Shown piece by piece: positions 33,462 to 36,100 of a DNA stretch of 36,100 bases. Source of the stretch: Rhizobiaceae bacterium (lineage in GTDB: Bacteria; Pseudomonadota; Alphaproteobacteria; Rhizobiales; Rhizobiaceae); the NCBI GenBank assembly GCA_017644105.1, contig JAEPMD010000034.1, positions 1-36,100 of the forward strand. Reading direction: 5' to 3'. The notes beneath the pieces are model-generated. The model saw only the letters and a program-made list of their open reading frames with translations, was not told the origin of the DNA and did no database searches. Made by a program: the position numbers and the translations under genes. Every line of letters starts with the position of its first letter. The first letter of the stretch is position 1.

Positions 33462-34565
33462 TTATGGCATTTTATAAATCGCGGCGACTGGTCCACCACC
33501 ATCAGGTCCTTGATGCTCAGCACCACCTGATACGAATAATGAAGTATGACCGATAACGGCGGCAATGGCGCCACCGGTAAATCCACGTGCATGGCGCGTT
33601 GATGAGATATCACTATCATTGAGCATCGTGTGTCTTTGGCCTCTAATATCGCCCGATATTGATGCTTCAGCCTTGGCGAGGACAGCAACAACATCTTTCT
33701 GTTCGTCCTTGCTGAGCTGGAAATTACTACCTGACCTTAAGGGAGATAAAATAGACAATAGAGGCTCAACATCAATAGCGTCCCGCATGACGCCGTGATT
33801 GATGTGCAGATCACCAATCCAATCTTTGCTCATACCCATGACCAATATTTCGCAATAGTCTAATTCAACTCCTGCCGAACATGACGCTTTCGCACTATAT
33901 AAAGAATGGTTTTGACCAATATCGTTATCCGTCACATCGTTTGGGTTAAGCTCACCAAGGGCAAGCGCAACACCTAAGGCGCTGGCGCCGCGCGAGAAAC
34001 CCATAGATTTCAAAGTATCTTGGGTAACGGTTGTATGCCCTTGATAGGTTTGCGACGTTTGATCTGACGTTAAAAGAGGGCACTTTATTTGAACAAAGTG
34101 AACATCTTTGGATTCGGAAATACCTGCGCGTTCCATCGCTTTTTGAACCGCGTCCGATACAGCAGTAACTTGCGGCAACCGCCCCAACTCCCATGGTTTA
34201 ATAGATGCCGTGGTTGCTGTTCCAAACGCAAGCGATTTTTGACGACGCTGCGAGTTATCCGGCACTTCAACTGTATGAGCTGTAAACACCAGCCAATGCG
34301 GTGATAAACCACCTTCTGTCCCGCCCGAAATCGTAATACCAATGCTGTTTAATTTTGTGTCAGATACATACTGACGCAATAGCGTCTGCAGCGATTGCAC
34401 AGCGAAGCCACGCGTGAAATCATTGACGCAACCATTGCCTTCCGTTTTGCCCATAACAGCAATGATCTCCGAAGCGCTGATCTTTTTCGTCTCGATAAGT
34501 TCTTTTATTGCCGAAACATCGTTTGGACCTGACATCGAAAGTCGAAATAGCTGAGCTTGTCGCAT
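33462..34565 (-). CDS. Cyanuric acid hydrolase/barbiturase family protein
   Basis: The 367-residue protein has the three-fold repeat and three Ser-Lys pairs of the cyanuric acid hydrolase/barbiturase fold: K40/S80 (VMGKTEGNG, ISGGTEGGLSPHW), K161/S230 (QIKCPLL, CSAGVEL) and K298/S346 (LAKAEAS, VSGGAEHQGPDGGGP). The RGQRHTMLNDS segment is also conserved. The family opens the ring of cyanuric acid (EC 3.5.2.15), giving carboxybiuret and then biuret, or of barbiturate. The nearby biuret and allophanate hydrolase genes favour cyanuric acid. The ATG at 34565 has AGGT upstream and gives the normal family length; the frame is open further, to 34901, but would overlap the divergent LysR gene. Confidence 0.9.
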   Translation of the reverse strand: MRQAQLFRLSMSGPNDVSAIKELIETKKISASEIIAVMGKTEGNGCVNDFTRGFAVQSLQTLLRQYVSDTKLNSIGITISGGTEGGLSPHWLVFTAHTVEVPDNSQRRQKSLAFGTATTASIKPWELGRLPQVTAVSDAVQKAMERAGISESKDVHFVQIKCPLLTSDQTSQTYQGHTTVTQDTLKSMGFSRGASALGVALALGELNPNDVTDNDIGQNHSLYSAKASCSAGVELDYCEILVMGMSKDWIGDLHINHGVMRDAIDVEPLLSILSPLRSGSNFQLSKDEQKDVVAVLAKAEASISGDIRGQRHTMLNDSDISSTRHARGFTGGAIAAVIGHTSLFVSGGAEHQGPDGGGPVAAIYKMP

Positions 34566-34667
34566 GGATTGACCTGAAAAATTATAGAAACATGGATTTT
34601 CTTGTGGGCACCGGAGGAAGCATGGCATAAATACCCGTTGTGGCCTTGTGCTAATTTTTCTTATTTC

Positions 34668-34686
34668 TGTTGCAAAATTTGCAACA
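34668..34686. promoter_or_regulatory. Perfect 19-bp palindrome, probable LysR operator
   Basis: TGTTGCAAAATTTGCAACA is a perfect palindrome of two 9-bp arms about a central A. It lies 18 bp before the LysR ATG (34705) and 102 bp before the cyanuric acid hydrolase ATG on the other strand. It contains the T-N11-A pattern of LysR boxes. This position suits a LysR protein that represses itself and activates the divergent gene. A related site is at 32388-32406. Confidence 0.7.
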
Positions 34687-34704
34687 CCATGACATCGTCC
34701 CAGC

Positions 34705-35616
34705 ATGAAGCATCTAACGACATTTCGATTGATAGATATTGTAGCCAAGCAGAACTCAATTCGACGGGCGGCCGAAGAGGCTGCCATTACACCATCTGCT
34801 CTTCTAAGAAGGATCCAATCCTTTGAAAAAGAGTTGGGCGCACCGATTTTTGAACGCCTATCGGACGGGGTGCGTTTAAATGCAGCCGGCGAATTGGTCA
34901 TTGATCATATACGGCGACAATTGTCAGATACCGAAAAACTTCACACCAAGTTAAGTGATCTATCCGGAATACGATTAGGTCACGTCACAATAGCTTGTAA
35001 CCCCGCATTGACGTTTGATTTCCTACCAAGGGAAATTTCGAAATATTTGGACCAATACCCAGATGTGACATTTGACGTTCAGGTCCTTGATCATAACTCA
35101 GCTGAAAAAGCAGTCGTTGATTACTCGGCCGATATGGCATTTGTGTTCGATCTGAATAACATACCCGAATTTCAGATACTGATAGCAGTAGAGCAACAGC
35201 TCTCAGCTTTAATGGCTGCAGATCATCCACTCGCACAAAAAGATAATTTACGATTGCTTGAATGTATGGATTTTCCCTGGGCTTTACCTTCCAAAATTTT
35301 CGGTGGCCGTGCCCTTCTCGATAGCGCACTTGCACGCCTCTCACGCCAACCAGAGATTATGCTGCAATCCAATTCGTTTGAATTTTTAAAGAATTACGTT
35401 CGGCTTAATAACGCAATATCGTTTCAAAGCCCAATTGCGATGGGCGCCGAACACATGAATGAAGGTTTGGTCTTAAAACCTTTGGATCCACTAGACTTAC
35501 AGTCCAACTTGATATTTTTTGGTCAAAGAGCTGGGCGAACATTGCCCGTTGCATCCGCCCGCTTTGCAGATCAAATAACCAAAAGCCTCGCCACGCTCTA
35601 TCCAACAGCAAACTGA
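34705..35616 (+). CDS. LysR-family regulator, divergent from cyanuric acid hydrolase gene
   Basis: The 303-residue protein has the LysR winged helix (KHLTTFRLIDIVAKQNSIRRAAEEAAITPSALLRRIQSFEKELG) and effector domain (RLGHVTIACNPALTFDFLPREI; GQRAGRTLPVASARFADQ). It is very similar to the LysR protein at 20435, especially in the FERL..GVRLN.AGEL segment. By position it should control the cyanuric acid hydrolase gene, with cyanuric acid or a related ring compound as likely inducer. Confidence 0.93.
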   Translation: MKHLTTFRLIDIVAKQNSIRRAAEEAAITPSALLRRIQSFEKELGAPIFERLSDGVRLNAAGELVIDHIRRQLSDTEKLHTKLSDLSGIRLGHVTIACNPALTFDFLPREISKYLDQYPDVTFDVQVLDHNSAEKAVVDYSADMAFVFDLNNIPEFQILIAVEQQLSALMAADHPLAQKDNLRLLECMDFPWALPSKIFGGRALLDSALARLSRQPEIMLQSNSFEFLKNYVRLNNAISFQSPIAMGAEHMNEGLVLKPLDPLDLQSNLIFFGQRAGRTLPVASARFADQITKSLATLYPTAN

Positions 35617-35622
35617 CAGATA

Positions 35623-35640
35623 GGTAAAATTGGTTTTACC
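35623..35640. terminator. Hairpin between convergent LysR genes
   Basis: GGTAAAA-TTGG-TTTTACC forms a perfect 7-bp stem with a four-base loop, 6 bp after the LysR stop at 35616 and 51 bp after the end of the minus-strand gene at 35692. It could terminate transcription from both sides, but there is no long T-run. Confidence 0.45.
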
Positions 35641-35691
35641 CAAAATACAAATCACTTTGAGCAAGCATTGACGGGTCCGTAAGATGAGTTC

Positions 35692-36100
35692 TTAATCTGA
35701 ACCGATCCTTTGAAACTCTGCATTGACCTGCTCAGCAAATTTCGCAGCGCTTACAGGTAAAGTTCGTCCGCGCAGCTGCGCAAGATGTACAGATCTTTCA
35801 TTGCTTACCGTTAGATCCAATCGACGCCTTACCAAGCCTTTAGGAAGCTTTTCCGGCAAACCAATTTCAATTTCAAAACCGATAGCATGTCCACTTAATA
35901 TGTAATTATGCAACAAAATATAGCTGTCTGTTTCAACCGCAGGCCTTAACAAAATGTTAGACCGTCTCGCCTCAGCATCAAGCATATTTCGAATAGCGTA
36001 GGAGCCATCGTTAAGCGCAAGAGCATATTCCGCACAATGGTTAAGCCGCAATCTTCTCCTGCGAGAAAGCGGATGATCTTCAGGCATAATGACATAGATA
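35692..36100 (-). CDS. LysR-family regulator, C-terminal part (cut by window edge)
   Basis: The frame is open to the right edge, so the N-terminal DNA-binding domain lies outside the window. The 136 visible residues are the end of a LysR effector domain: YVIMPEDHPLSRRRRLRLNHC, NYILSGHAIGFEIEIGLPEKLPKGLVRR and QLRGRTLPVSAAKFAEQVNAEF. They align with the same region of the LysR proteins at 20435 and 34705 (YALHEDAIAFQIPIGLEP; RGRALPVASAKF). It converges with the gene at 34705. Confidence 0.9.
   Translation of the reverse strand, partial: IYVIMPEDHPLSRRRRLRLNHCAEYALALNDGSYAIRNMLDAEARRSNILLRPAVETDSYILLHNYILSGHAIGFEIEIGLPEKLPKGLVRRRLDLTVSNERSVHLAQLRGRTLPVSAAKFAEQVNAEFQRIGSD

Noticed and set aside
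33462-34565. Barbiturase of an oxidative pyrimidine pathway
   Set aside because: The fold is shared, so it cannot be excluded from sequence, but no uracil oxidase or ureidomalonase genes are present while biuret and allophanate hydrolases are.
34566-34901. N-terminal extension of the cyanuric acid hydrolase frame
   Set aside because: It would overlap the divergent LysR start by about 200 bp and cover the palindrome. The family length and a ribosome site support the start at 34565.

Overview
The window looks like a chromosomal or large-replicon segment of an alphaproteobacterium. The reasons are the gene families (FdxA/Fpr pair, Tat-exported ABC binding proteins, a BiuH very like the one I recall from Rhizobium leguminosarum), the dense ATGA-overlapped operons, and the many NitT/TauT, peptide and BMP-type ABC transporters. 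The order cannot be fixed from the sequence alone. No tRNA, rRNA or CRISPR array was seen. Both window edges cut genes.

Region 1 (1-3743) is mixed housekeeping and redox. It holds the broken C-terminal part of a large serine recombinase (one-base frameshift in an A-run), a small Cys/His-containing hypothetical protein, a periplasmic DsbA-family protein, a ferredoxin-NADP reductase/7Fe ferredoxin pair (fpr, fdxA) on the minus strand, and a DUF971 protein.

Region 2 (3800-13292) is the least explained and most interesting part. An AprA-like flavoprotein, an AprB-like 2x[4Fe-4S] ferredoxin and a HEAT-repeat protein are followed, after a terminator-like hairpin and a regulatory gap, by an overlapping operon. 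That operon encodes a NitT/TauT-type binding protein with a NosL-like C-terminal domain, a permease, an unrecognised membrane protein, an ATPase, a Sco1 protein, a PCuAC copper chaperone with a perfect motif, a diheme cytochrome c and a Crp/Fnr regulator. My inference is a copper- and redox-linked uptake/oxidoreductase system. Its substrate is unknown.

Region 3 (13320-36100) is a nitrogen-scavenging region. All three hydrolytic steps from cyanuric acid to ammonia and CO2 are encoded: a cyanuric acid hydrolase/barbiturase family protein (33462-34565), biuret amidohydrolase (25687-26364) and allophanate hydrolase (13320-15104). They lie in three separate transcription units, each with ABC transport genes inside or next to it: peptide-type with allophanate hydrolase, BMP/nucleoside-type with formamidase, BiuH, a BiuH paralogue and a cupin, and NitT-type with an amidohydrolase that could be an upstream ring deaminase. 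Three LysR-type regulators of one subfamily punctuate the region. A perfect 19-bp palindrome lies between the cyanuric acid hydrolase gene and its divergent LysR gene, and a close relative lies upstream of the NitT/amidohydrolase operon, suggesting a shared regulon.
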